From positions 1 to 64,000 of the forward strand of contig NZ_JAGFBU010000004.1 of NCBI RefSeq assembly GCF_017948675.1: a DNA stretch of 64,000 bases, given 5' to 3'. Origin of the DNA: Flavobacterium flabelliforme (GTDB lineage Bacteria > Bacteroidota > Bacteroidia > Flavobacteriales > Flavobacteriaceae). Shown here in pieces: positions 46,441-54,913 of the stretch. The notes beneath the pieces were generated by a model, which was not told the origin of the DNA, searched no databases, and saw only the letters and a program-made list of their open reading frames with translations. The translations under genes were made by a program, and so were the position numbers. The first letter of the stretch is position 1. The number at the start of each line of letters is the position of its first letter.

Positions 46441-47458
46441 CGAAAGTGTCAGTCCAAGTTACACCACTAATATCGGTAAGAATCACTTTGTAACTTCCAT
46501 TAGATAAATGAGCCAGTTTTTCCTCTCTGATCTCCAGATTTGCTTTGGCACCCAAAGGAATAATCATGCTGTGTTTTCCGCTTTTTATTTGAGCAACATA
46601 TCGATTTTTAATGTTCTCTTTTGGAAAATTAGCCAACGCCTTTTGATCTAATTCTAAAATGGTATTTTCATTACCATCGACAATTTTAATACCAATTAGG
46701 AACGAACCATATACATCAGCGCCTTCAACTCTAAAGATTTGAAACGAAAGTACGTCTTGATTTAAAGTAGAATTAGTGATTTCAATTTTAGGTTTAACTG
46801 ATTTATTGTGTAATGTTCCCCAAACACCTCCGTGAAAATATTGGTTTGTATATAAAGTAAGTGCTAAAATAGCGAGGGCACCACCAAACACAATTTTAGG
46901 CAAAATAGTAAATCGAATAGGCAAAACACCCGATCCTAACCAACTAAAAATTGGATGTTTTGTAATTTTATAATTTTTAGTTTGCAAGAAATAATCTAAT
47001 GAATATTTGCCGCTTCCTGACAGAAAGATCGTAAATCCTGAAGCTACACCAAGAACTCCAATTTGCCATTCGTCTAGGCAAGTGGTACCTAACCAACCCG
47101 AACCTAATAAAATTCCCATTGCCAAACTAAATACGCCAATGCTCATTAGGCGGGTAAATAAACCAAGCATGATGAACAAACCTACAATGGCTTCAACAAT
47201 CGTAAAAACCGCCATCGCCCACCACAAAGCATCAGGAGTAGTAACTAAATATTCTATAATGGGTTTAATTCCTAAAGCATTGGGTAAAAAGTGATTGAAT
47301 TTTTCTCCAATATATCCTGCGGTGTCGGGATCTAATTTGTTTTCTAAAATCAATCGACGCCAGAAAGCTGAAAAGTAAGTCCATCCAACAACCAATCGTA
47401 AGGTCAACGTAAAAAGTCCAGCCATATGATACGACTGCAATAATTCTTTATTTTGCAT
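46427..47458 (-). CDS. DoxX/TQO family membrane protein (DoxD-DoxA fusion)
   Basis: 343 residues. The N-terminal ~175 are a DoxD/DoxX membrane domain with four or more helices (LFTLTLRLVVGWTYFSAFWRR, ALWWAMAVFTIVEAIVGLFIMLGLFTRLMSIGVFSLAMGILLGSGWLGT). After another hydrophobic segment (about 195-215), the last ~120 residues look like the DoxA subunit of thiosulfate:quinone oxidoreductase. In archaea DoxD and DoxA are the two subunits of that enzyme, oxidising thiosulfate to tetrathionate with a quinone; here they are fused. Such fusions are common in Bacteroidota without proven thiosulfate oxidation. A small membrane protein gene ends 35 bp upstream. The role is uncertain. Confidence 0.8.
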   Translation of the reverse strand: MQNKELLQSYHMAGLFTLTLRLVVGWTYFSAFWRRLILENKLDPDTAGYIGEKFNHFLPNALGIKPIIEYLVTTPDALWWAMAVFTIVEAIVGLFIMLGLFTRLMSIGVFSLAMGILLGSGWLGTTCLDEWQIGVLGVASGFTIFLSGSGKYSLDYFLQTKNYKITKHPIFSWLGSGVLPIRFTILPKIVFGGALAILALTLYTNQYFHGGVWGTLHNKSVKPKIEITNSTLNQDVLSFQIFRVEGADVYGSFLIGIKIVDGNENTILELDQKALANFPKENIKNRYVAQIKSGKHSMIIPLGAKANLEIREEKLAHLSNGSYKVILTDISGVTWTDTFEINK

Positions 47459-47493
47459 TTTTTAAGTATTTTATAGTAAAAGATAATTTGAGT

Positions 47494-47886
47494 TTAAGCG
47501 AAATTCAGATCGTTTAAATCAAATATTTTTAGTCTTTTATATAAAATATAATAGGGAGGAATCCAGCTTGAAGCAGTGTTTGCTAAAAGGTATTGTTTTT
47601 TTTCAGAACGGTAAAGATTAGTAAATGCGACAGCAGTTAAGAAAGTACTTTTTTTAATGATCTTATTTGCGAATATCTTCGTTTCCTTTTTTTCGGAGTT
47701 GATTTCTAAAGCAGAGCAGTAATTCGAATTCGTACTGGCGCTCTTAACAGGATTTAGCGGTTTGGTTGTGCTAATTTCTAAACTAGATTCTAAGTTATTC
47801 CTAAAAGAACAAGGCGCAACTAACAACAAAAATGCCATTACAAGAATGACAAATGATTTTGTTGAAGTAATTACGGCTTTATTCAT
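47494..47886 (-). CDS. Small membrane-anchored protein of unknown function
   Basis: A 130-residue protein with one N-terminal hydrophobic segment (about 10-27, SFVILVMAFLLLVAPC), probably a signal anchor. The rest is polar, Ser/Asn/Lys-rich, ending in WIPPYYILYKRLKIFDLNDLNF. The ATG at 47886 is preferred to one five codons upstream; either is possible. I recognise no domain. It is 35 bp before the DoxD/DoxA gene in the same direction, so it is probably co-transcribed and may be an accessory to that protein. The aromatic C-terminal motif W-I-P-x-Y-I-L-Y-K could be the conserved part, worth checking in other genomes. Confidence 0.6.
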   Translation of the reverse strand: MNKAVITSTKSFVILVMAFLLLVAPCSFRNNLESSLEISTTKPLNPVKSASTNSNYCSALEINSEKKETKIFANKIIKKSTFLTAVAFTNLYRSEKKQYLLANTASSWIPPYYILYKRLKIFDLNDLNFA

Positions 47887-48150
47887 TATGAATTTTTTCA
47901 AAAAATATTTTTGGATTTTTTTCTAATCCCAAGTTTTCAAAAGTATTAAATAGGATTATGGTTTACAAATAAGTTTTCAAACTTTAAGAATTCCTTACCA
48001 ATTTACGTGAACCTATTTTCAAAAACTCTTAAATTGGTTTTACTAATAATGTCGTATTTTATCAAAAGAGATTTATATGCTGTTGTTATGATAAATTTAA
48101 TCTCTAATCTTAAATGTCTTATATATTTTATAAAACAACAATCGTTTTAT

Positions 48151-48690
48151 TTACTTTGTCATTTCTGCTACAATTATTTTACAAATTTTCTGCGCAATTT
48201 CTTCATTGGTATAACATTCATGGTCTTGATTCGGAATCAGATTTTGTTCGAGATTCATTTTATTGACCCAATCATTATTTGGGCGAAAAGTATCGTTCTC
48301 ACCATAAAATAATTTAATTTTTCCCAATGGCTTTTCAGTTTCATGACGCAATCTTGTAGAAGAAATTGCAAATAAGTTTTCAATTTTTAAACCTAATAAT
48401 GCGGCTTTCCATGCAATAGTGCCACCAATACTAAACCCTAGAACGGAGATTTTTTGTTTCTCTTTTTGAATTAAAGTAGAAACTGCTCTGTCAATTCCGC
48501 CATTAACAAATTGATGATGTAAGTTTTCTTCTGAATAATCACTTTTATCGATTGTTCCTAAATCGCAACTATCATAATATTCTATTTCAAAATGATTTTC
48601 TAAAATCGAAGTATAATAAGTAATCCAATCTGATTTTTCTTTGCCCCACAAATCAGAAAGTAGTAGCAATCGTTGTTTAGTTGTATTCAT
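48151..48690 (-). CDS. Small alpha/beta-hydrolase
   Basis: A 179-residue cytosolic alpha/beta-hydrolase without signal peptide. The nucleophile elbow is LGFSIGGTIAW (Ser87). The acid may be the Asp in YGENDTFRP, and the His the one in NQDHECYTNEEI. LLLSDLWGKEKSDW is the first core strand and oxyanion region. The compact size, close to that of the dienelactone-hydrolase/esterase branch, leaves little room for a lid. The substrate is unknown. It begins 16 bp after an AAA+ ATPase gene in the same direction, so the two are probably one transcription unit. This pairing is not one I recognise. Confidence 0.8.
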   Translation of the reverse strand: MNTTKQRLLLLSDLWGKEKSDWITYYTSILENHFEIEYYDSCDLGTIDKSDYSEENLHHQFVNGGIDRAVSTLIQKEKQKISVLGFSIGGTIAWKAALLGLKIENLFAISSTRLRHETEKPLGKIKLFYGENDTFRPNNDWVNKMNLEQNLIPNQDHECYTNEEIAQKICKIIVAEMTK

Positions 48691-48706
48691 ATTCTTTAGA
48701 AGATAA

Positions 48707-49423
48707 TTAATCTAAAGGTTGTGCCTTTTCTAATTTCTCTATTAATGCAGATTTAATGATTGTAAAAGCATAATCTTTTGCCTCTGCAAATGAAATCTCA
48801 TATTTACGCTCTATATTTTGCAATTCAGCAGGGAAATAAGCAAGAATTTTGGTGTAATAATCATCTAAAATATCTTTAGATGGCATTTCAAAATTAATTC
48901 TCAACTGGAATCTTCGCATCAAAGCAATATCAATGATTTCGGGATGATTAGTAGCGCATATTAATAAAGCATTTTTTGGAAAATAATCAATTAACTGAAT
49001 GATAGTATTCACCAAACGCCTCATTTCACCCACATCTTTATCGTCATTTCCTCTAGCTTTACCTATCTGGTCAAATTCATCTAAAAAAAGTACTGCTTTT
49101 TCTCTTCCTGCTTTGTCGAATACTTGCTTGATATTTTGTGAGGTTTCGCCAATACGAGAGCATACAATATTACTTAAATTCAATGTCAAAATAGGTTTTC
49201 CTATCGCATTAGCAATTGCTTTTGCGGTCGTTGTTTTTCCGCAACCTGAATTTCCTTGCAGCAGTATTTTGTTGTTTACAGGCAAGCCAAACTTAGTCAG
49301 TTCATCTACATATTTATGTTCTTTAATCAGTTGCTGAATGCTTTTTTGGTTGTAATGGTTTAAAAAAACATCATTCAAAGAAACAATTTCGGTGTCATTG
49401 ATCAGTAGGTTGTGTAGCTCCAT
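48707..49423 (-). CDS. Compact AAA+ ATPase
   Basis: A 238-residue single-module AAA+ protein. Walker A is GNSGCGKT (57-64), Walker B is VLFLDEFDQIG (about 111-121), sensor 1 is LLICATNHPE, and the arginine-finger/second-region motif is ALMRRFQLRI. The arrangement resembles the classic FtsH/Cdc48-type module. The ~45 N-terminal residues are too short for a substrate-recognition domain. It may remodel a partner protein. Relatives I know of are found in mobile or defence loci next to proteases. Here the partner is a small alpha/beta-hydrolase, 16 bp downstream. That makes the pair a weak candidate for a two-gene stress or defence module. No toxin, phage or IS sequence is adjacent. Confidence 0.8.
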   Translation of the reverse strand: MELHNLLINDTEIVSLNDVFLNHYNQKSIQQLIKEHKYVDELTKFGLPVNNKILLQGNSGCGKTTTAKAIANAIGKPILTLNLSNIVCSRIGETSQNIKQVFDKAGREKAVLFLDEFDQIGKARGNDDKDVGEMRRLVNTIIQLIDYFPKNALLICATNHPEIIDIALMRRFQLRINFEMPSKDILDDYYTKILAYFPAELQNIERKYEISFAEAKDYAFTIIKSALIEKLEKAQPLD

Positions 49424-49570
49424 TTGTGTAATTGTGTATTTTGGCTACGAATTTAAGCAATAATAATCCGTAGAACTATACAATTATGTTTTGCGGGCTG
49501 TATTTATTATCAAGATTAACCAGTTAGTCTTTGGTAATTATTTTTTTTCAAAACTTTAAGGATATTTTAA

Positions 49571-49617
49571 AAAAAAAGCTAAACCCATTAAGTATTATTA
49601 CTTCTTGGATTTAGCTT
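49571..49617 (-). terminator. Terminator after the 465-residue hydrolase gene
   Basis: AAGCTAAAcCCA..AAG / CTTcTTGGaTTTAGCTT hairpin with U-rich end on the minus strand, 70 bp past the stop at 49687. Confidence 0.78.
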
Positions 49618-49686
49618 AAATAATTGAAATTTATATTCTTGGTTTTTTTAAAATCTTACAATAGTTTCTTTAAAAAAACAGCTAAT

Positions 49687-51084
49687 TTATTCGGTTTGTT
49701 TCTGTATCCACTTTGTAATTTCGTTTAACGCAACAGGCGAAAATGTTTGTTCAATAGTAGCATATTCACTAGGTGAGCCTGTCGTACTTTCTTGAAATAA
49801 ATGGTTTAAATTCGGAAATTCAATTGTAGTCACATTTTTATTACCACCTTTGATCAGTGCATTTTTGATTGCGGTTAAGTTTTGTTTTGGCGGAACTTGC
49901 AAATCTTTTTCTCCATTGACGGCTAAGACTGGGCATTTTACTTTTTCTAATGTTGGTTGTGGATTATATTTTAGAAAATATTGCATCCAAGGATTTGTTA
50001 TTTGATTGACTTGCAAGGCAATATATTGTTCCTTTGTCATTCCATTTGGAATTTCAGTAGAATTATCATTTTTGATTAGTTCGTTAATTTTAGTCGTTAA
50101 TTCTGTTTTTAATTTTTGTAAATCAGTAGATTTTACAACCATTTCAAAAAGTTTTGAATTGTTTTGAAAGGTAGTTTTTATTTCCGCTTCTGACGCTCCA
50201 TTGGCTCTAGCAATTAGTTCTTGTTGCAATAACAATAGTTTATCACCTTGAATTCCTGTCCCTGCTAATAATACAATAAAGCTAATATCTTTAGATTTTG
50301 CCGATACCATTGGAGCAATTATACCACCTTCGCTATGACCCATTAATCCAATTTTTTTTAGATTAATTTCTTTCCTAGTTTTTAAATAGGTAACAGCACT
50401 TTCGACATCGGTTGCAAAATCTGCAGAAGTAGCTGTTTTAAAATCACCTGTAGATTGCCCAAAACCTCTGTCATCGTATCGTAAAACTGCAATTCCATTT
50501 TTTGTTAAATAATCAGAGATTACTAGAAATGGTTTATGCCCTAACAATTCACTGTCTCTATTTTGGGCTCCACTTCCTGATATTAAAATTACAACTGGAT
50601 AATTACCCTCTTTTTTAGGGAGCGTTAATGTTCCTGCTAAACTGATATTCGCTTTTGCATTTGGAAAAGTGACGTCTTCTGAATAATAAGAATAGGGTTT
50701 TGTAGGTTCTTGAGGTCTTTTTATGACCTCTTTTTCTATCGTTTTTCTGGAGAGATTCATTGGGAATTCTTGACCACCTTGTTTAAAAGTTCCAACAATT
50801 TCATCGTTTTTTAAGGCTCCATTGTATTGAATTCGTGCATTGGTAACTTCAAATTTAATGGTCGAGTTTACAAAGGTAGTTTGGGTAACGGGAATGCCAG
50901 CAGCTCCTTGATCTGGGCTATCCATCGTAGAGGTGTAAAAAGCTCCTGATTTTGTTACATTAAATACAACACGCAATTGCATTCCTTGAACTTTTAAAAC
51001 ACCGTTCCATTGTCCGGTAATGTCTTGTGCAGACATCGCTATTGAAACGAAAAATATAAATAATACTATTGAAAGTGTTCTCAT
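49687..51084 (-). CDS. Exported alpha/beta-hydrolase with N-terminal beta domain
   Basis: A 465-residue secreted hydrolase (signal MRTLSIVLFIFFVSIAMSAQ). Residues 21-120 form a beta-rich domain starting DITGQWNGVLKVQGMQLRVVFNV. An alpha/beta-hydrolase domain follows: VILISGSGAQNRD (oxyanion), RYDDRGFGQSTG, and the nucleophile in GLMGHSEGG (Ser251). AVNGEKDLQVPPKQ carries the acid and LNHLFQE the histidine. This architecture is common in Bacteroidota and is often called S9-like or dienelactone hydrolase-like. Esterase or peptidase activity is equally possible. It directly follows the S10 peptidase gene (21 bp), suggesting a peptide- or ester-scavenging unit. Confidence 0.82.
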   Translation of the reverse strand: MRTLSIVLFIFFVSIAMSAQDITGQWNGVLKVQGMQLRVVFNVTKSGAFYTSTMDSPDQGAAGIPVTQTTFVNSTIKFEVTNARIQYNGALKNDEIVGTFKQGGQEFPMNLSRKTIEKEVIKRPQEPTKPYSYYSEDVTFPNAKANISLAGTLTLPKKEGNYPVVILISGSGAQNRDSELLGHKPFLVISDYLTKNGIAVLRYDDRGFGQSTGDFKTATSADFATDVESAVTYLKTRKEINLKKIGLMGHSEGGIIAPMVSAKSKDISFIVLLAGTGIQGDKLLLLQQELIARANGASEAEIKTTFQNNSKLFEMVVKSTDLQKLKTELTTKINELIKNDNSTEIPNGMTKEQYIALQVNQITNPWMQYFLKYNPQPTLEKVKCPVLAVNGEKDLQVPPKQNLTAIKNALIKGGNKNVTTIEFPNLNHLFQESTTGSPSEYATIEQTFSPVALNEITKWIQKQTE

Positions 51085-51105
51085 CTTATTTTTTTATAAA
51101 AACTT

Positions 51106-52629
51106 TTAATATTTAGCGGCTTGTCCTTCTTTAGGTAATGACTTGTTTATGAATGCTCTAATATCTTCATTCGCTGTTTCTAAATCATTTTTTCTCAAAT
51201 ACATCATGTGTCCGCTTCTATAACCTTTCCAACTCATTCTATCTTTTAGTTTTCCGCTCGGATCCATTTGCCACATATTGTATTTAGCATTAAAATAATC
51301 GCAAGCTCCATCATAATAGCCCGATTGTACCATCACGTTTAAATAAGGATTTTGAGCCATCGCTTGGCGTAAATTTTCACCTGTTGCATCGTTCGATCGA
51401 TCCCAAGGGTGAACCGGTCCGAACATATTGTATTTAAAATCTGTTTTATAATTTAAATTATTTCTAAGATACATATTTATCGCAGGAGTGAAAGAATGCA
51501 ACCAAGAAGTAAGTTCCGCATTAAAATCTGGACCATTTCCTGCATCTTTTTTATCAATCCCTTTGTAACGAGAATCAAGTCTTCCTACGGTGAAACCTTC
51601 ATCTCGCAATAATTCCTTCCAGAAATAATTTAAAGGAACGTCTAGGTTGTTTTGTAGGATTACTTTATCTGAAATTCCAGAATAGCGCGCCATTTTAGTG
51701 GCTATTTCTTTTCTTTTTTGTTCCTCTAGCGAACTTCCTTTACTTAAAGCAGGCAACAGTTCATTCATCGTAAAGTCTTCAACCTCCGGAAGCATAGCCG
51801 TTAAATCTTTACTTTGTAAGTCACTACTAAGTTTATTATGAAACCAAGCTGTTGCAGCAAAATAAGGTAGTTTAAGTGCCGCTTCTGTTGCAGCACCACG
51901 AGTAATTCCCAAATCTGTAGGCGAAACTAGAATTACGCCATTAAGATACATCCATTCGCTGTTTTGTAATTCTAGTGCAAGCCCAGAGACACGAGTAGTT
52001 CCGTAACTTTCGCCAATTAAATATTTTGGTGAAGCCCAACGATTTGTGCGAGTGACAAATCCGCTAATCCAATCGGCTAAATATTTTATATCTGCATTGG
52101 TACCAAAAAATTTTGCTTTCGGAATATCTTTACTCGTTGTTCGTGAGTAAGCAGTATTTACTGGATTTACAAAAACAATATCAGCTACATCTAATATAGA
52201 ATAAGGGTTTTCTTTGATTCCATAAGGTTGCAACGGATATCCTTCATCATCAATATTAATTAGACTAGGCCCTGTGTAGGCAATTTGCATCCATACCGAA
52301 GCTGAACCTGGTCCGCCATTAAAAGAAATTACCAATGGTCTCGAAGCACGATCTTTAATATTAGAACGCTCATAATAAGTATAAAATAATCCTGCAATTG
52401 CTTTACCCTCTTCATCCCAAACCGGCATGGTTCCCGTGGTTGCTTTATAGCTAATTTTTTGCCCTTTAATTGTTGTATTGTGCTCTGTGATTACACTTTG
52501 ATCCGGATTAAATACAAGGTTTGAAGCAAAATCAGTGTCTTTGCTCACTTCTTTTTTCTCCTTTGTTTCTTGTGCATTAGCGTAATTTATAAATCCTGAC
52601 AGAAGAACTACAAATAATAATTTTTTCAT
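51106..52629 (-). CDS. Exported S10 family serine carboxypeptidase
   Basis: A 507-residue protein starting at MKKLLFVVLLSGFINYANAQ (52629), a clean signal peptide; the reading frame is open 33 codons further but that start is not sensible. The S10 signatures are present: SFNGGPGSASVWMQ (oxyanion), nucleophile serine in LIGESYGTTRVSG, the acid near MVQSGYYDGACD and the His in YRSGHMMYLRKND. These enzymes remove C-terminal amino acids, usually at acidic pH. A second exported hydrolase begins 21 bp after it. The two form one transcription unit for periplasmic peptide degradation by inference. Confidence 0.9.
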   Translation of the reverse strand: MKKLLFVVLLSGFINYANAQETKEKKEVSKDTDFASNLVFNPDQSVITEHNTTIKGQKISYKATTGTMPVWDEEGKAIAGLFYTYYERSNIKDRASRPLVISFNGGPGSASVWMQIAYTGPSLINIDDEGYPLQPYGIKENPYSILDVADIVFVNPVNTAYSRTTSKDIPKAKFFGTNADIKYLADWISGFVTRTNRWASPKYLIGESYGTTRVSGLALELQNSEWMYLNGVILVSPTDLGITRGAATEAALKLPYFAATAWFHNKLSSDLQSKDLTAMLPEVEDFTMNELLPALSKGSSLEEQKRKEIATKMARYSGISDKVILQNNLDVPLNYFWKELLRDEGFTVGRLDSRYKGIDKKDAGNGPDFNAELTSWLHSFTPAINMYLRNNLNYKTDFKYNMFGPVHPWDRSNDATGENLRQAMAQNPYLNVMVQSGYYDGACDYFNAKYNMWQMDPSGKLKDRMSWKGYRSGHMMYLRKNDLETANEDIRAFINKSLPKEGQAAKY

Positions 52630-52822
52630 AAATAGATGGGTATAGATTGGTTGGCTAGTAATTATGTGGATACTAAAGTATTGTTTTTTGAAAGAATAAC
52701 AAAAAGTATAGAAATCAATTTGATTCAATAATTGAAATTCACGCTTTCTATTATTAATAAATTAGAACAGGTTTTCTCTCTTTTCAATATAAAATTGTAT
52801 TTTTAAAGAAACAAAATCGACT

Positions 52823-53692
52823 ATGAAACCTATTTTTATTGACAAATCAGAAATTATAAAACGATATAAACCCATCAATAAATATACGCACAAAGGTATT
52901 CAAGGGCACGCATTATTAATTGGCGGCAGTTATGGAAAAATAGGTTCGGTTTGTTTATCGGCAAAAGCTGCTCTCAAAACGGGTTGCGGTTTAGTAACGG
53001 CTTTTATTCCCAAATGTGGTTATGAAATTGTTCAGATCTCCATCCCTGAAGTCATGGTGTTAACAGACAAAGAAGAGGAGTTTATTTCGAACATAAATTT
53101 TCAAATTCTGCCACAAGCAATTGGTATTGGGCCCGGAATAGGGCAGGAGTTTTCAACTCAAAACGCCTTTCAGAAATTTTTAAAATCCAATAAAATACCA
53201 CTAGTTATTGATGCGGATGCTTTAAATATTTTATCGCTACATAAATCTTGGATGACTTTATTACAACCAAAAACTGTTTTAACTCCACATCCAAAAGAAC
53301 TAGAACGACTTATCGGAAAATGGAATTCTGACGAAGACAAAATGGATAAAACTATCGCTTTTTCGCTTCAATACGATTTAATAGTGGTTATGAAAGGTGC
53401 ACCAACATATATAATCGATGGAGATACAATTTACCAAAACACTACAGGTAATGCCGCATTGGCTACAGCCGGAAGTGGCGATGTGTTAACTGGAATGATT
53501 ACAAGCTTATTGGCACAATCTTACGAACCACTAAATGCTGCGATTATTGGTGTTTATCTTCATGGTTTAACTGCTGATATTGCCTTGCCAGAAACGGGTT
53601 ATCAATCTTTTATCGCTTCTACAATTATTGATACAATTGGTAAAACCTATCTGAGTTTAGAAAATAATATTGAACGACAAGAACTCCTATAA
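52823..53692 (+). CDS. nnrD: ADP-dependent NAD(P)HX dehydratase
   Basis: The enzyme repairs hydrated NADH and NADPH (NAD(P)HX) to the normal cofactors. It has 289 residues with the ribokinase-like fold: [27 protein letters not shown], the IGIGPGIG loop, [24 protein letters not shown] and [11 protein letters not shown], where the Asp is catalytic. It corresponds to the C-terminal half of the bifunctional E. coli Nnr (YjeF); the N-terminal epimerase domain is absent here and is not in the window. It is followed at 59 bp by a HipA-like kinase gene in the same direction, which may be only chance proximity. Confidence 0.92.
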   Translation: MKPIFIDKSEIIKRYKPINKYTHKGIQGHALLIGGSYGKIGSVCLSAKAALKTGCGLVTAFIPKCGYEIVQISIPEVMVLTDKEEEFISNINFQILPQAIGIGPGIGQEFSTQNAFQKFLKSNKIPLVIDADALNILSLHKSWMTLLQPKTVLTPHPKELERLIGKWNSDEDKMDKTIAFSLQYDLIVVMKGAPTYIIDGDTIYQNTTGNAALATAGSGDVLTGMITSLLAQSYEPLNAAIIGVYLHGLTADIALPETGYQSFIASTIIDTIGKTYLSLENNIERQELL

Positions 53693-53751
53693 AATTAAGC
53701 GCAGATATTTGTAAGTTTGCAAACGCGCAAAAAAGCCATTAAAATTAGTTT

Positions 53752-54546
53752 ATGGAAAATAAACCACAATTAAGAACTGTAAATGTTACTCGATACATTA
53801 CTCCGTTGCGAGAAGGTGGCTCTTTGCCTGCTTTGGCGGAAGCCGATGACGACTTTAAATATGTATTAAAATTTAAAGGGGCTGGTCACGGTGTAAAAGC
53901 ACTAATTGCCGAATTAATTGGAGGCGAAATAGCACGCGTTTTAAAACTAAAAATGCCAGAACTTGTTTTCGCAAATCTTGATGAAGCTTTTGGTCGCAGC
54001 GAAGCTGATGAAGAAATCCAAGATCTATTACAAGGAAGTCAAGGACTTAATTTGGCGATGCATTATTTATCTGGAGCTATCAATTATGATCCTGTAGTAA
54101 CGGTTGTCGATGCAAAACTGGCGTCTCAAATTGTCTGGTTAGATGCCTATATAACAAATGTGGATAGAACTTTTAGAAACACTAATATGTTAATGTGGCA
54201 TAAGGAATTATGGCTCATCGATCATGGAGCATGTTTGTATTTTCATCATTCTTGGAACAATTGGGAAAAGCATGCCCAAAGTCCTTTTGCATTGATAAAA
54301 GATCATGTTTTGTTGCCGCAAGCTGCTGTTTTGAATGAAGTAGATTCAGAATTTAAAGCCATTTTATCTCCAGAAGTTTTACAATCTATTGTTAATTTGA
54401 TTCCAGAAGAATGGTTAGTTTGGGAGGATAGTGAGGAAACTCCCGAAGCGATTCGGGAAGTTTATCTTCAGTTTTTACTAATACGATTAAATCATTCTGA
54501 AATTTTTATAAATGAAGCCAAAAATGCAAGAAAAACACTTATATGA
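53752..54546 (+). CDS. HipA-like kinase
   Basis: A 264-residue protein with kinase-like features: an ATP-lysine strand FKYVLKFKG (Lys40), the catalytic-loop-like NVDRTFRNTN (Asp138, with Asn143/145) and a metal-binding LIDHGACL (Asp157), in HipA order. HipA kinases phosphorylate proteins such as glutamyl-tRNA synthetase and act as toxins with the HipB antitoxin. This protein is shorter than E. coli HipA (440) and has no HipB-like neighbour. It overlaps a DUF3037 gene by 23 bp (or 35 bp), so the two are translationally coupled. The pair recurs in many genomes to my knowledge but its function is undescribed. It may act in stress, phage defence or control of growth. Confidence 0.72.
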   Translation: MENKPQLRTVNVTRYITPLREGGSLPALAEADDDFKYVLKFKGAGHGVKALIAELIGGEIARVLKLKMPELVFANLDEAFGRSEADEEIQDLLQGSQGLNLAMHYLSGAINYDPVVTVVDAKLASQIVWLDAYITNVDRTFRNTNMLMWHKELWLIDHGACLYFHHSWNNWEKHAQSPFALIKDHVLLPQAAVLNEVDSEFKAILSPEVLQSIVNLIPEEWLVWEDSEETPEAIREVYLQFLLIRLNHSEIFINEAKNARKTLI

Positions 54547-54907
54547 GTATGCGGTAATCCGTGTTGTACCAAGGGTAGAACGCGAAGAATTCCTTAATGT
54601 AGGTATTATTCTTTTTTGCAAAAGAGCCAAGTTTATAAAGATGCTTTTTACTATTGAAAAATCAAAAATAGAAATGCTTTGTAGTGAATTTGATGTTGAT
54701 CAATTCCAATTAAACCTAGAGTCTTTTCAGAAAATTGCACATGGATCTAAAAACGGTGGACCTATAGCACAATTCGAGCTTTCCGAGCGGTTTCGTTGGT
54801 TGACAGCCTTACGAAGTTCAGCAATTCAGACATCAAGACCACATTCGGGCTTTAGTAATGATTTGGAACAAACAGCACAGCGTTTGTTTGAAGAAATGGT
54901 TCTATGA
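54524..54907 (+). CDS. DUF3037 family protein
   Basis: A 127-residue protein starting MQEKHLYEYAVIRVVPRVEREEFLNVG; the next ATG upstream, at 54512, is also possible. The start YEYAVIRVVPRV and the GGPIAQFELSERFRWLTALRSSAIQTSRPHSG segment are typical of the DUF3037 family. There is no catalytic motif known. The gene overlaps the 3' end of the HipA-like kinase gene, so it is probably coupled. As HipB-type antitoxins are DNA-binding and this one lacks a helix-turn-helix, it may instead be a substrate, an inhibitor or a partner of the kinase. The stop lies 6 bp from the convergent flavoprotein gene. Confidence 0.7.
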   Translation: MQEKHLYEYAVIRVVPRVEREEFLNVGIILFCKRAKFIKMLFTIEKSKIEMLCSEFDVDQFQLNLESFQKIAHGSKNGGPIAQFELSERFRWLTALRSSAIQTSRPHSGFSNDLEQTAQRLFEEMVL

Positions 54908-54913
54908 ATAACG

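Noticed and set aside
48007..48312. Rightward 101-codon frame at the end of the alpha/beta-hydrolase gene
   Set aside because: Mostly antisense to a gene with clear catalytic motifs; composition is that of random AT-rich DNA.
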